From Clostridium beijerinckii HUN142 (GTDB lineage: Bacteria; Bacillota; Clostridia; Clostridiales; Clostridiaceae), in assembly GCF_000621745.1 (NCBI RefSeq), contig NZ_KK211335.1, positions 499,585 through 563,584 of the forward strand: a DNA stretch of 64,000 nt, in the 5' to 3' direction. The position numbers and the translations under genes were made by a program. A model generated the notes under the pieces. It saw only the letters and a program-made list of their open reading frames with translations, made no database searches and was not told where the DNA came from. Shown here in pieces: positions 9,067 to 18,092 of this stretch (position 1 is its first letter; the number at the start of each line of letters is the position of its first letter).

Positions 9067-9252
9067 ATGGAGAAAAGACTTTATCTATCAGCAACAGATA
9101 AAAAGTTAGCAGGTGTATGCGGTGGAATAGCTGAATACTTTGGACTTGATTCAACATTAGTCAGAATTGTATAGGCAATTTTGATTGTTTTTGCAGGATC
9201 GGGGCTACTCTTATATATAATTTGTGCATTAATAATACCAAAGCAACCATGA
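9067..9252 (+). pseudogene. PspC-domain protein broken by an in-frame amber codon
   Basis: A good ribosome binding site (GGGAGGAAA) precedes ATG 9067. The first 35 codons read as a classic PspC start (LAGVCGGIAEYFGLDSTLVR). Codon 36 is TAG at 9172-9174. The same frame then continues with the membrane half of the domain (AILIVFAGSGLLLYIICALI) and ends at TGA 9250. PspC domains usually have an aromatic residue or valine-tryptophan at this point, so TGG to TAG is the simplest explanation. Either the gene is dead, or the stop is a sequencing error or is read through. Confidence 0.75.
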
Positions 9253-9339
9253 TAATAATCAAAAGAAAAATTTAATTTAAGAAAATGTATGAGTAAGCAA
9301 TTTTAATAAAATAATAACTACCTAACGTGGAGGAAACAA

Positions 9340-9651
9340 ATGGATAAAATAAATAGCTTGATAAAGAATACGCAACTACATTTAACAACCAATACTATAG
9401 TTTTAATAATAGTGGCAATTATTGCCCTTTATATATTAATTAAAGCAATAGCAGGCATTATAAGAATAGCAGCTCTTATAGGCGTGTGCTGGTTTATATT
9501 GATGTCTATTCAAAGTACAAATCTTATTAATATACCAGTTATAAGAGAAGCTTATACAACCGTGGAGAAAATAATTCCATCAAAAGAATTATGGACAGAA
9601 GCTTTGGATAAAGCAGGTAAAATAAATAAAGTAGTTAATGATTTAAAATGA
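9340..9651 (+). CDS. Small membrane protein of unknown function
   Basis: 103 residues with two adjacent hydrophobic stretches (about residues 17-35 and 37-60) separated by a short basic/glycine turn, then a charged C-terminal tail with amphipathic character. The ribosome binding site GTGGAGGAAAC is strong. It follows the PspC pseudogene by 87 bases and may have been co-expressed with it in an envelope-stress context; this is inference. No family was recognised. Confidence 0.7.
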   Translation: MDKINSLIKNTQLHLTTNTIVLIIVAIIALYILIKAIAGIIRIAALIGVCWFILMSIQSTNLINIPVIREAYTTVEKIIPSKELWTEALDKAGKINKVVNDLK

Positions 9652-9748
9652 TAAATGTTTTTTTATTCTTTTATCATGGGAAAGCTAATTTAAAAATATA
9701 AAAATTAACATTGTAATAAATTAAAAATACTTTTAGGGAGTGAAGTGC

Positions 9749-10810
9749 ATGAAGACATCAACTCATAGAATAGCGATTCCTTCTATTTTAGAGGTAGGAA
9801 AAGGAAATATAAATAATGTAGGTAATTTGATTAAGAAAGCTATGTTTAAAAATGTTTTAATATGCTTTGGTGAAGGCCTAGAGGAATTATTTGGAGATTC
9901 TATACGCAACTCTTTAAAAGAAGCCAATATAGTTATCTCGCGAATAGAAACTATATCAGATATAAGTTTCGAAAAAATTAGTATAAAAGCTTTTGAAATA
10001 TCAAATGACGTAGAAGCTTTAATTGGAGTCGGTGGAGGAAAGGCTATAGATGCTGTTAAGTATATGAGTTTTTTGAGGAAGTTACCATTTGTTAGTATTC
10101 CAACGTCAACTTCTAATGATGGTTTTTCAAGTGCAGGTGCATCTCTTTTAGTTAATGGCAGGCGGATGTCTCTGCCGGCTAAAACTCCTTATGGAATAAT
10201 TGTAGATATCGATGTTATTAAGAGTGCACCGGATAAATTTATATATTCAGGAATAGGTGATTTAGTTTCAAATATTACTGCATTATATGACTGGAAATTT
10301 GAAGAAGAAAGTGGAAAAGTAATTATTGATGATTTTGCTACTATGATTTCTAAGAAGGCGGTTAATAGTTTTATACGAACTGAGTTTAATAACATTAAAG
10401 ATGATTTGTTTTTAAAAGAATTGGTAGATTCATTAATCCTGAATGGTATTTCGATGGAGATAGCAGGCAATAGTTCGCCAGCTTCAGGATCAGAACATCT
10501 AATATCTCATGCATTAGACAAATTTTTAGAAGTACCTCAGCTTCATGGAATACAGGTTGGAATTGCAACATATATCATGGCAAAAGTACAAAATCATAGA
10601 TTCGAAAGAATATCTAAGATATTAAAAGAAACAAACTTTTTTGAGCATGTAAAAACTTTAGAAATGAAAAAGAAAGATTATAAGAAAGCCATTGATATGG
10701 CTCCATCAATAAAGCCTAATAGGTATACGTATATTCACGTAGATGAGAATAGAATTCATGCTAAAAAAATTATAGATGAGGATGAAATTTTAAACTATGT
10801 ATTGATATAA
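9749..10810 (+). CDS. sn-Glycerol-1-phosphate dehydrogenase-like (EgsA/AraM family)
   Basis: 353 residues. NAD-binding and active-site motifs of the family are present: GVGGGKAIDAVKYMS, PTSTSNDGFSS and the metal-binding histidines in GSEHLISHALDKF and LHGIQVGIATY. The reaction in characterised members is reduction of dihydroxyacetone phosphate to sn-glycerol 1-phosphate (archaeal lipids; Bacillus AraM), with a divalent metal. The ATG at 9749 is chosen since AGGGAG lies 9 bases upstream; an in-frame GTG at 9740 overlaps it. It is a single gene with no linked lipid or arabinose genes, so its physiological role is open. Confidence 0.82.
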   Translation: MKTSTHRIAIPSILEVGKGNINNVGNLIKKAMFKNVLICFGEGLEELFGDSIRNSLKEANIVISRIETISDISFEKISIKAFEISNDVEALIGVGGGKAIDAVKYMSFLRKLPFVSIPTSTSNDGFSSAGASLLVNGRRMSLPAKTPYGIIVDIDVIKSAPDKFIYSGIGDLVSNITALYDWKFEEESGKVIIDDFATMISKKAVNSFIRTEFNNIKDDLFLKELVDSLILNGISMEIAGNSSPASGSEHLISHALDKFLEVPQLHGIQVGIATYIMAKVQNHRFERISKILKETNFFEHVKTLEMKKKDYKKAIDMAPSIKPNRYTYIHVDENRIHAKKIIDEDEILNYVLI

Positions 10811-10963
10811 TTTTTTCTTGAAAAGGATGAAATATAAAGAAAATAAATAGAGATTAGGTATATGAAAGGTATATAGAAGCAATGATAAAATTTGAATAAA
10901 AAAGTGTCTCGGGGTAATACTAGATTTAGAGTTAGTATGATTCTAAATGAGGAGGAACTTTTA

Positions 10964-11119
10964 ATGGAAAAATTAAAAAAAGGTGAGCATGAAAAAGCTA
11001 TGGAAAAAGCAAAAGAGATGCTTGATAAAGGATGCGGGATGGGAGATATATTGGAAGAAACAAAACTAAGTGAAGAAAATGTAATGAAGGCAAAAAGAAA
11101 GTGGGAAGATCAATCTTAA
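10964..11119 (+). CDS. Short orphan resembling the C-terminal tail of Rpn/PD-(D/E)XK transposase-type proteins
   Basis: 51 residues preceded by GAGGAGGAAC, 5 bases before the ATG. The sequence is a charged helix with repeated EKA units followed by a small helix-turn-helix-like end (LEETKLSEENVMKAKRKW). Rpn-family nucleases often end in such a Lys/Glu helix plus LSxEEI motif, so this may be a leftover tail or an independent mini-protein. The in-frame extension upstream to 10892 lacks a ribosome binding site. Confidence 0.45.
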   Translation: MEKLKKGEHEKAMEKAKEMLDKGCGMGDILEETKLSEENVMKAKRKWEDQS

Positions 11120-11395
11120 TATTTATTTTTAAATGATAAATTAATTATATGTATTATTTATAACTACAAATTAAGCAACTAAAATAAATGCTTAGTTAGT
11201 AGTTATATTTTTTTTATAGCTTATTGGATATTTACATATAAGACTCATGTAATAATTATAAAGCAGTATGTATAGAGTTTTATGATGAGTGAGTAAAGTA
11301 TTTATTAATAAACAAAGAAAAAGTGTGAATAAATATTCATTTTAATTGAATATGGTGTATAATATAGTTATAAATAAAGAAATTGGGGAAGAAAT

Positions 11396-11839
11396 ATGAA
11401 TAATATTACATATAAATTTATAAATTATAAAAATGAAGAATTTAAAGAAGTATCGGAATTAAGATTTAGAATACTTTTTCAGCCATATAGTAAAATTGAT
11501 AAATATGATTATGATGAATTGGATTGTAATAGCATACATCTGGTGGCACTAAATGAAGGATCAGTTGTTGGTTATTCAAGAATGACTAGCTTTAATGGGG
11601 TGGGGAAAATAACTAATGTAGTTGTTAATCAAAAATATATTGGTGGAGGGATTGGGATTGAAATGTTAAGAATGCATAAAATTAAGGCTAAGGAATTTAA
11701 TATTAAATGTTTATATTTAAATTCGAGATTGAATACAATTGATTTTTATAAAAAAGTAGGATTTAGGTGTATAGATAATACTTTTTTATCAGAAAAAAGT
11801 GGATTGATATTACAGCCTATGTATTTTAAAATAAACTGA
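11396..11839 (+). CDS. GNAT-family N-acetyltransferase
   Basis: 147 residues. The fold order fits GNAT: VVGYSRMTSF (beta 4), KITNVVVNQKYIGGGIGIEM, where the acetyl-CoA pyrophosphate loop is a QxxGxG-like YIGGGIG, and LNSRLNTIDFYKKVGFR near the end (motif B). GGGGAAG-type ribosome binding site. It stands alone and ends at a bidirectional terminator. The substrate is unknown. Confidence 0.75.
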   Translation: MNNITYKFINYKNEEFKEVSELRFRILFQPYSKIDKYDYDELDCNSIHLVALNEGSVVGYSRMTSFNGVGKITNVVVNQKYIGGGIGIEMLRMHKIKAKEFNIKCLYLNSRLNTIDFYKKVGFRCIDNTFLSEKSGLILQPMYFKIN

Positions 11840-11909
11840 CATAAGAAAACTCTTATAATGGAATCAAACCTATCGTTATATAAATTCGGAGTTAATAGAT
11901 TATATAAAT

Positions 11910-11948
11910 AATGGCAATAATCCTAGTAAGATTATTGCCATTATTTTT
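11910..11948. terminator. Bidirectional terminator between convergent GNAT and HNH genes
   Basis: AATGGCAATAATC pairs with GATTATTGCCATT, followed by a T-run on the plus strand. A-rich sequence on the left provides T residues for minus-strand transcripts. Confidence 0.8.
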
Positions 11949-11973
11949 ACATATAAAATATTTAGATATTATC

Positions 11974-12270
11974 TTAACAGCTTTTTCTGACATGTCTTGA
12001 TTTCTTTATGTCTAAATAAGAATCTCCAGGAATATGCTCAATGAATTTAAGAAATTTAATAATCTTTCTATCTTTCTTCAATGATTCAAGACTGCGATAG
12101 TGTGCTGCTAATTCACGGTTTGTGAAAAGAGCATGAATTTGCCTATGACAGGTTGAACATAAAGATAGCGTTTCAAATTTTTCTCCGCCTTTTTGTAAGG
12201 GAATTAAGTGATGTTTTGTAATGCTAGAAACATTTCTGCTGCATAATTCACATATATGGTTTGATGCCAT
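11974..12270 (-). CDS. HNH endonuclease-domain protein
   Basis: 98 residues. CELC near the N-terminus and CSTCHRQIH form the two zinc knuckles, and KHHLIPLQKGG carries the catalytic HH. The spacing matches small stand-alone HNH proteins. A strong AGGAGG lies upstream on the minus strand. It is not next to a restriction, intron or phage gene, so its role is unclear; such proteins are often remnants of mobile elements or DNA-repair-like nucleases. Confidence 0.8.
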   Translation of the reverse strand: MASNHICELCSRNVSSITKHHLIPLQKGGEKFETLSLCSTCHRQIHALFTNRELAAHYRSLESLKKDRKIIKFLKFIEHIPGDSYLDIKKSRHVRKSC

Positions 12271-12796
12271 AAAATCCTCCTCTTATCTATTAGCTTTACA
12301 ATTCGATTATATCAAATTAATAAGTGAAAGCAAAAGAATTAAAAGTAATACCATTATTATTTTATTAACAATTATTCCGTAAAATTACAAACTTATAGAA
12401 ATACATTTTAATAAGAGTTACTTGTATATCTAAGTCATGCTGTCAATGATAATCAGGGTTTTTGTTGAACTGTTTTTTAATATAAGTTAAAGATCTGAGA
12501 TTGTAATAATTTAAAGCTAAATTAGGAAAACTTTAAGTGTACTAAATTTACATTTATGATTCTGTAAGGTAAGTGATCAATTACGGCTAAAATATAGAAA
12601 TTTAATTGTAATATATCATAATGATAAAGTTGAAAATAATTCACTAAAAAGAAGAAATGAGTGATAAGAATAGATGTATTCGTATTCATAGAACGGATTC
12701 TACAATTTTCTTCAATATATGCAATGATTAGAATATTGCTTTTGATTTCATTATTACATACAATATTTTTCGTATGATAATATAGGGGGAAAATAA
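12271..12796. other. 526-bp intergenic region upstream of the KimA-like gene
   Basis: AT-rich with no gene seen. It must hold promoters for the minus-strand HNH gene and the plus-strand potassium importer. I looked for a c-di-AMP (ydaO-type) aptamer, expected for kimA genes of Bacillus, and did not find its conserved GGGG-rich core. Confidence 0.4.
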
Positions 12797-14659
12797 ATGC
12801 TTACAAAGTTTTTAGATATTTTATTAGGAGAACCTTTAGCCAATGAACAAGGAAGTAGTGAAAAGTATAATATTCCTTTTGGATTAGCAATTATGGCAAG
12901 TGATGCAATATCATCTGTAGCCTATGCTGCTCAAGAAATTCTTTTTGTTTTGATAGTTCTAGGCGTATCAGCATATCAGTGGTTAACATGGACCTCTTTT
13001 ATGATTATAGGATTATTAATAATATTGACAATTTCTTATATTCAAATCATTAGAGCGTACCCTCAAGGTGGCGGAGCATATAAAGTAGCAAGTGAAAATA
13101 TAAGTAGTAAGGCAGGTTTAGTTGCAGGATCAGGACTTATAATCGATTATTTGCTTACGGTTGCAGTTAGTGCCAGTGCAGGTGCAGACGCTATTATTTC
13201 TGCATTTAGTAGTTTGTCAAATTACAAAGTTACTTTTGTTTTAATTATAATTATAGTTCTGACTATTTTAAATCTAAGAGGTATAAGTGAATCTTCTAAA
13301 ATTTTTGCTATACCTACATATATTTTTATAGTTAGTATGATTTTTATGATACTTTATGGTTTGTTTAAGTATCTTGTATTAAATATTCATCCATCGCCAA
13401 TATATCCCACTCCATCAAATACAACAGGAACTTTATCAATTTTTCTTATTTTAAGAGCATTCTCTTCGGGGTGTTCAGCTTTAACTGGTTTAGAATCAGT
13501 AAGTAATTCGGTTCCTAATTTTAAAGAACCAAGTACTAAGAATGCAAAGATTGTCATGATATTGCTGGGCTTTTTAATATTTTTTATATTTGGAGGTACA
13601 TCAATACTTGCTATATTCTATACAGCTGTGCCAATAGAGAATGGACCTACAGTTGTTTCGCAAATAGCTACTGCTATATTTGGTAATGGACCAATGTACT
13701 ATGTGGTGCAATTTAGTACTGCTATAATTTTACTTATGGCATGTAATACGGCTTATACAGGTTTTCCAATGCTTATGTATATAGTTGGAAAGGATGGATA
13801 TGCACCGAGACAATTTACAATAAGAGGGAAAAGACTCAGCTTTTCTTTTGGAATAATTGCATTATCATTTGTAGCTTGTTTTTTAGTTATTGTATTTAAA
13901 GCTGACACACATAGATTGATTCCGCTATATGCAATAGGAGTATTTACATCTTTTACTTTGGGCCAATTTGGTATGGTAAATCATTGGAGAAAAGACAAAG
14001 AAAAAGGTTGGGTTAAACGTGCTATAATTAATGGCTGTGGTGCTTTTGTTTCTTTAATAACAACAATAATAATCCTGGTTGAGAAATTTAGTGAAGGCGC
14101 ATTTATAGTAGCGATTTTAATTCCAATTATAATTTTAATTCAATTAAGAATAAAACACCATTATGACAAAGTTGCTAATGGTTTAAGTATAAGTCAACTA
14201 AATTTAAAGAAGGTTGATTTTAGAGTAAAGTATACTCATATTGTTGTAGTACCAATAGCTAGTTTAAATAAGGCAACTATAGGTGCGCTTCAATATGCTC
14301 AAAGTATAAGTGATAATGTTATTGCAATTAACATTTCAACTGATAAGATAGCAATGGAGAAATTGAAGGCTAGATGGGATGAATTGGATACAGATATATT
14401 GCTTGTGTCAAAATATTCACCTTATAGAGCTGTGGTTACACCTTTACTTAAAAACATAGAATTAATTGCAAATTCGGCAGCAAATAATGAGAAGATAACA
14501 GTAATAGTGCCTCAATTTGTCACTAATGAACGCTTTGGAGAGGTTCTACATAATCATACAAGTTTCTTTATTAGAGAAACGTTATTAAAACATGATAATA
14601 TAATTGTGTCTACTTATCCTTATCATTTGCTAGATGAGGATATAAAGCAAAGTAAGTAA
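12797..14659 (+). CDS. KimA-like high-affinity potassium importer (APC superfamily)
   Basis: 620 residues. About 12 membrane helices occupy residues 25-460; a C-terminal cytoplasmic domain (about 470-610) resembles a UspA-like fold. Characteristic KimA segments are AYPQGGGAYKVASENI, AGADAIISAF and AFSSGCSALTGLESVSN. B. subtilis KimA (YdaO) has about 607 residues and imports K+ with protons, controlled by c-di-AMP. The GGGGGA ribosome binding site is 6 bases before the ATG. It is monocistronic with a strong terminator. The potassium substrate is inferred from family resemblance. Confidence 0.85.
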   Translation: MLTKFLDILLGEPLANEQGSSEKYNIPFGLAIMASDAISSVAYAAQEILFVLIVLGVSAYQWLTWTSFMIIGLLIILTISYIQIIRAYPQGGGAYKVASENISSKAGLVAGSGLIIDYLLTVAVSASAGADAIISAFSSLSNYKVTFVLIIIIVLTILNLRGISESSKIFAIPTYIFIVSMIFMILYGLFKYLVLNIHPSPIYPTPSNTTGTLSIFLILRAFSSGCSALTGLESVSNSVPNFKEPSTKNAKIVMILLGFLIFFIFGGTSILAIFYTAVPIENGPTVVSQIATAIFGNGPMYYVVQFSTAIILLMACNTAYTGFPMLMYIVGKDGYAPRQFTIRGKRLSFSFGIIALSFVACFLVIVFKADTHRLIPLYAIGVFTSFTLGQFGMVNHWRKDKEKGWVKRAIINGCGAFVSLITTIIILVEKFSEGAFIVAILIPIIILIQLRIKHHYDKVANGLSISQLNLKKVDFRVKYTHIVVVPIASLNKATIGALQYAQSISDNVIAINISTDKIAMEKLKARWDELDTDILLVSKYSPYRAVVTPLLKNIELIANSAANNEKITVIVPQFVTNERFGEVLHNHTSFFIRETLLKHDNIIVSTYPYHLLDEDIKQSK

Positions 14660-14685
14660 TTATTAATTATAGAATTAAGCTGTAG

Positions 14686-14730
14686 AAAAGCGTGCTACAT
14701 TGCTGTATGAAGCAATGTAGCACGCTTTTT
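14686..14730. terminator. Strong terminator after the KimA-like gene
   Basis: AAAAGCGTGCTACATTGCT and its complement form an 18-bp stem with a six-base loop and TTTTT tail. Confidence 0.9.
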
Positions 14731-14815
14731 ATCTTTAGACATTCTTGTGATAGGTATTTGGACGATTTAGCATTTAAGGTGCTAATTTTTGCAAGGCAAT
14801 GATAAAACTTTATAA

Positions 14816-15991
14816 TTATCTTTTTACTTTAGTACCAAATAATTGATCCCACATATTTAAAGCGTCCATGATTTTAGATGCGTCCAACTGGGTTGATGTT
14901 GGAAATGTCTTAATAGCATCATCGTAAGATTGTCTCATTGCTGGTTTTATCTTATTTTGACTTTCCTTAGGCGCTGAATCAAGAGACACATCCTTAACAG
15001 AAGGCCCTGGATAAAAATAACCACTATCATATGTTATGGCTTGCATTTGTGGTGTCATAAGCCATTTCATTAGCTTCAAAACTGCCTCTTTTTGATCATT
15101 GCTAAGTCCTTTTGGTAAAGCCATATACTGAGCATCTGCAACTAAGGTAGTGTTATTTAAAAAGAAGCCTTGATAATTTTGGGGAATACCACCTGTAATT
15201 CTTTGATTCATATCCCATCCCAGCTGACTAGATACTATCCATCTTTTACCATCGTTTAATTCGGAAAATGCTGTACCGGTTTTAGCTGGATAATAATCTA
15301 TGTATTGATTCAGTTCTTTAAGGTAAGCCCAAGTCTTGTCCCAAGTTTTAGGATCTTTAGGGTCTTTATCTCCAAGAATATATGGTAGTCCTTGAAGAAA
15401 AGTTCTTCCAGGTCCTGAGCCAGCCGGCCTTGCATATGTAAATTTACCAGGGTTAGCTTTAGCAAAAGCTAAGAGCTCATCAGGTGTTTTGGGAACATCC
15501 TTAACTGTATCTGGATTATATGTAAAAATTGGACCACTAGGTGAATATACATAAGTTATACCATAACCTTTTACTAAATCATATGCAGCTTTGGCACCAG
15601 TAGTATAGTTATTCTCTAAGTCAGGAAAATTACCTCCATAAGTTGACGTGATATTTTCTATAACATCTCTATCCATACAAGTAGAGAGACCATCAATTCC
15701 AGTGAAAATTAAATCTGTTTGCATATTCTCAGATAGAAGCTGGGACTTTAATAGAGATGGAACTTCTAGTGCGGTAGATTTTTTTACCACAATATCGCCT
15801 ATTAAATCTGGATTTTCAGCCTTAAATTGATCTATAGCATCTCCAACTAATTGCATACTTCCTGAAACATCAATTATATTTAAGGTAATAGGCTGTTTTG
15901 TTTTAGACATATTTTTTGAACCACAGCCAGTTAACATAGTTATCATAAAAACTATTACTAGCGTAATATTTAAAAATTTCAACTTTTTCAT
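14816..15991 (-). CDS. Extracellular solute-binding lipoprotein (ABC type)
   Basis: 391 residues. A lipoprotein signal peptide ends in the lipobox LTGC at residue 23. The mature part is a periplasmic-binding-protein type 2 fold of the iron/putrescine/thiamine class (for example TYNPDTVKDVPKTPDELLAF and WDKTWAYLKELN). No permease or ATPase is encoded nearby. The only co-directional neighbour is the chemoreceptor 80 bases upstream, so this protein may act as a sensing subunit rather than a transporter component; this is inference. The ligand is unknown. AGGATAATT-type ribosome binding site. Confidence 0.85.
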   Translation of the reverse strand: MKKLKFLNITLVIVFMITMLTGCGSKNMSKTKQPITLNIIDVSGSMQLVGDAIDQFKAENPDLIGDIVVKKSTALEVPSLLKSQLLSENMQTDLIFTGIDGLSTCMDRDVIENITSTYGGNFPDLENNYTTGAKAAYDLVKGYGITYVYSPSGPIFTYNPDTVKDVPKTPDELLAFAKANPGKFTYARPAGSGPGRTFLQGLPYILGDKDPKDPKTWDKTWAYLKELNQYIDYYPAKTGTAFSELNDGKRWIVSSQLGWDMNQRITGGIPQNYQGFFLNNTTLVADAQYMALPKGLSNDQKEAVLKLMKWLMTPQMQAITYDSGYFYPGPSVKDVSLDSAPKESQNKIKPAMRQSYDDAIKTFPTSTQLDASKIMDALNMWDQLFGTKVKR

Positions 15992-16071
15992 AATTATCCT
16001 CCATTTTAACTCACATAATGTTTTGAGATTTCATTTATTTTAAATATACAATTATACTATATAAAAAATAA

Positions 16072-17751
16072 TTATAATTTAAATTTGTCTACTTCATTCA
16101 TCATAGAGTTTGTTAAATCTGATAGAGTTTGAGCTGAAGTTGCTACATCGCCAAAAGATATATTTATTTGTTGTATTGAAGCTGATATCTCTTCTGCAGA
16201 AGCTGCATTTTCTTCAGATACTCCAGAAATATCTAATGTTTTAGAAACTATAATATCTTTTTCGACGTTAATATCATCAATGGATTTCTTTATATTATCA
16301 ACTCTAGGTAATATGGTATTTATAGCATTAAATATTAAAGCGAAAGATTTTATGGAATCTTCAATAAGTGTTGATTGATTATTTAAACTATTTTTACCTA
16401 AATCAGTAGTTTTAACGGCTACTTGGGCTTCTTTATTTATATTTAAAATTAATTCACTTATATTACTAGCAGATACTTTAGATTGTTCAGCTAATTTTCT
16501 GATTTCGTCTGCAACTACAGAAAATCCTCGTCCAACTTCTCCTGCACGAGCAGATTCGATTGCAGCATTTAGTGCTAGCAAATTAGTCTGTTCAGCAATG
16601 GAATTAATAATATTAGTTATATTATTGACTTCTTCAACGTGATTATCTAAATCAACAACTTTAGTTCTTACAGTGTCAAAAGACTCGTTTACATCATTTA
16701 TGGAATCAAATAAAAATCTAAGTTTAGAATTACTTTCCTCTGCCATTGCATTAATGTTATGTATATTTGAGTTTACATCATTAATAGATGAAACTATTTG
16801 ATCTAAAGAATATGCAAATTTATCTAAAGATGTATTTACATTTATTAAATTACTTGATTGATCAGTTGCAGCAGTAGCTACTTCTTGAACTGCAGAATTA
16901 ATTTCTAATGCAGACGAGGACATTTCATCTGAAGCCCCTAGTAAGCTTGTTGCTTGAAGGTTTACGACATTAGTTGAATTTTTTACTTCTTTAATCATTT
17001 CTGAAATATTTAAGATTGTCTTACCAAGTGATTTTTTCATTTTACCAAATTCATTATTATAATTAGAATCTATTTTAATACTAAAATCACCTAGAGAAAC
17101 ATCATCTAAATCTGATATTATTTCTTTTATAGATTTTCTTATAACTAAGATTATCGAAGAAGAAACAAGCATCATTAAAATAAAACCAATAATGAAGGTA
17201 ATAAAGAAAATTTTTGTACTTCTAACATATAAATTAACATTATCATTATAAAGGTTGCTGGCTGTATTTGAACTATAAGTTACAAGATTATTAAGGAAAA
17301 GCTGCATTTCTATTCCAAGTTGATTGAACTTTTCTAAATCTATTCCATATAGCTTATTACCTTTTTCAAGATCTTTTATTTGCGAATAATATTTTTCGGA
17401 ATCAGTTTTAAACTCATTTAAATTATTTTTTTCTATAGAACTTAAAGATAATGCTTCATATTCCTCTACCATTGTATTAATAGCTTTGTAATCAGCATCT
17501 ATTGTAGCTACATCATCATTATTAAAGTCGGAAATAGAAATCCTATTTACATTTAATCTAATATTTAAGAATGTTTGTCGAATTTCCTCTGTTTTTAAGA
17601 TTCTTACTAAAGCACTTTCATACATAAGGGATGAATTTGAATTAATAGTTTTCATGTTATTATAGCCGACTATAGCAATCGATAGTGATACGATTGTAGA
17701 TAAAATAACCATTAAAATAATACTATTGATGACCTTAATGTTTCTCAGCAT
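16072..17751 (-). CDS. Methyl-accepting chemotaxis protein
   Basis: 559 residues. There is an N-terminal transmembrane helix (about 7-28), a four-helix-bundle extracellular domain (about 30-175), a second TM (about 178-203), HAMP (about 205-258) and a signalling domain with the conserved tip EQTNLLALNAAIESARAGEV and the following FSVVADEIRKLAEQS. The sensor domain resembles the 4HB_MCP family. It is transcribed just before the solute-binding lipoprotein, suggesting the pair works together in taxis toward a captured ligand. Confidence 0.92.
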   Translation of the reverse strand: MLRNIKVINSIILMVILSTIVSLSIAIVGYNNMKTINSNSSLMYESALVRILKTEEIRQTFLNIRLNVNRISISDFNNDDVATIDADYKAINTMVEEYEALSLSSIEKNNLNEFKTDSEKYYSQIKDLEKGNKLYGIDLEKFNQLGIEMQLFLNNLVTYSSNTASNLYNDNVNLYVRSTKIFFITFIIGFILMMLVSSSIILVIRKSIKEIISDLDDVSLGDFSIKIDSNYNNEFGKMKKSLGKTILNISEMIKEVKNSTNVVNLQATSLLGASDEMSSSALEINSAVQEVATAATDQSSNLINVNTSLDKFAYSLDQIVSSINDVNSNIHNINAMAEESNSKLRFLFDSINDVNESFDTVRTKVVDLDNHVEEVNNITNIINSIAEQTNLLALNAAIESARAGEVGRGFSVVADEIRKLAEQSKVSASNISELILNINKEAQVAVKTTDLGKNSLNNQSTLIEDSIKSFALIFNAINTILPRVDNIKKSIDDINVEKDIIVSKTLDISGVSEENAASAEEISASIQQINISFGDVATSAQTLSDLTNSMMNEVDKFKL

Positions 17752-17937
17752 AATTTTCTCCTTTCAATATGCAATTAATTATTACAGTGATATTATATAG
17801 AAAAAATTGACACTTAAAAATCTAAAATTTACTGTTTTAGCAAAATATATGCGCGAATCATGGCGTTTGCTGTCAATTACTTCTTGTTTCTCACTATATC
17901 ATTAAAAAAATATATTGAAAAAATATTAAATATTTTA

Positions 17938-17965
17938 TTGACATTGTAAACGGTTATGATAAAAT
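17938..17965 (+). promoter_or_regulatory. Predicted promoter of the hexuronate operon
   Basis: TTGACA (17938-17943) and TAAAAT (17960-17965) are separated by 16 bases. The first operator starts 10 bases downstream. Confidence 0.6.
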
Positions 17966-17975
17966 AAAAACATAA

Positions 17976-17995
17976 CTGCCATACAAGTATGGTAG
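17976..17995. promoter_or_regulatory. UxuR-type operator 1
   Basis: CTGCCATACAAGTATGGTAG is a 9+2+9 palindrome with one mismatch. It is one of two copies with 70-base spacing. Confidence 0.7.
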
Positions 17996-18045
17996 TATGA
18001 ACTAATATTGATTTTTTAAATACATATGATAAAATATAAATATAA

Positions 18046-18065
18046 CTACCATACAAGTATGGTAG
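18046..18065. promoter_or_regulatory. UxuR-type operator 2
   Basis: CTACCATACAAGTATGGTAG is a perfect 9+2+9 palindrome, 27 bases before the GntR start. The preceding ATGATAAAATA is also repeated at operator 1, so a whole promoter-operator module appears duplicated. Confidence 0.75.
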
Positions 18066-18092
18066 AAGTTAAAAGTAAGGGAGAATATAAAA

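Noticed and set aside
12271..12796. Possible c-di-AMP (ydaO-type) riboswitch before the KimA-like gene
   Set aside because: The conserved G-rich core and pseudo-symmetric stems were not found on reading the sequence; an Infernal scan would settle it.
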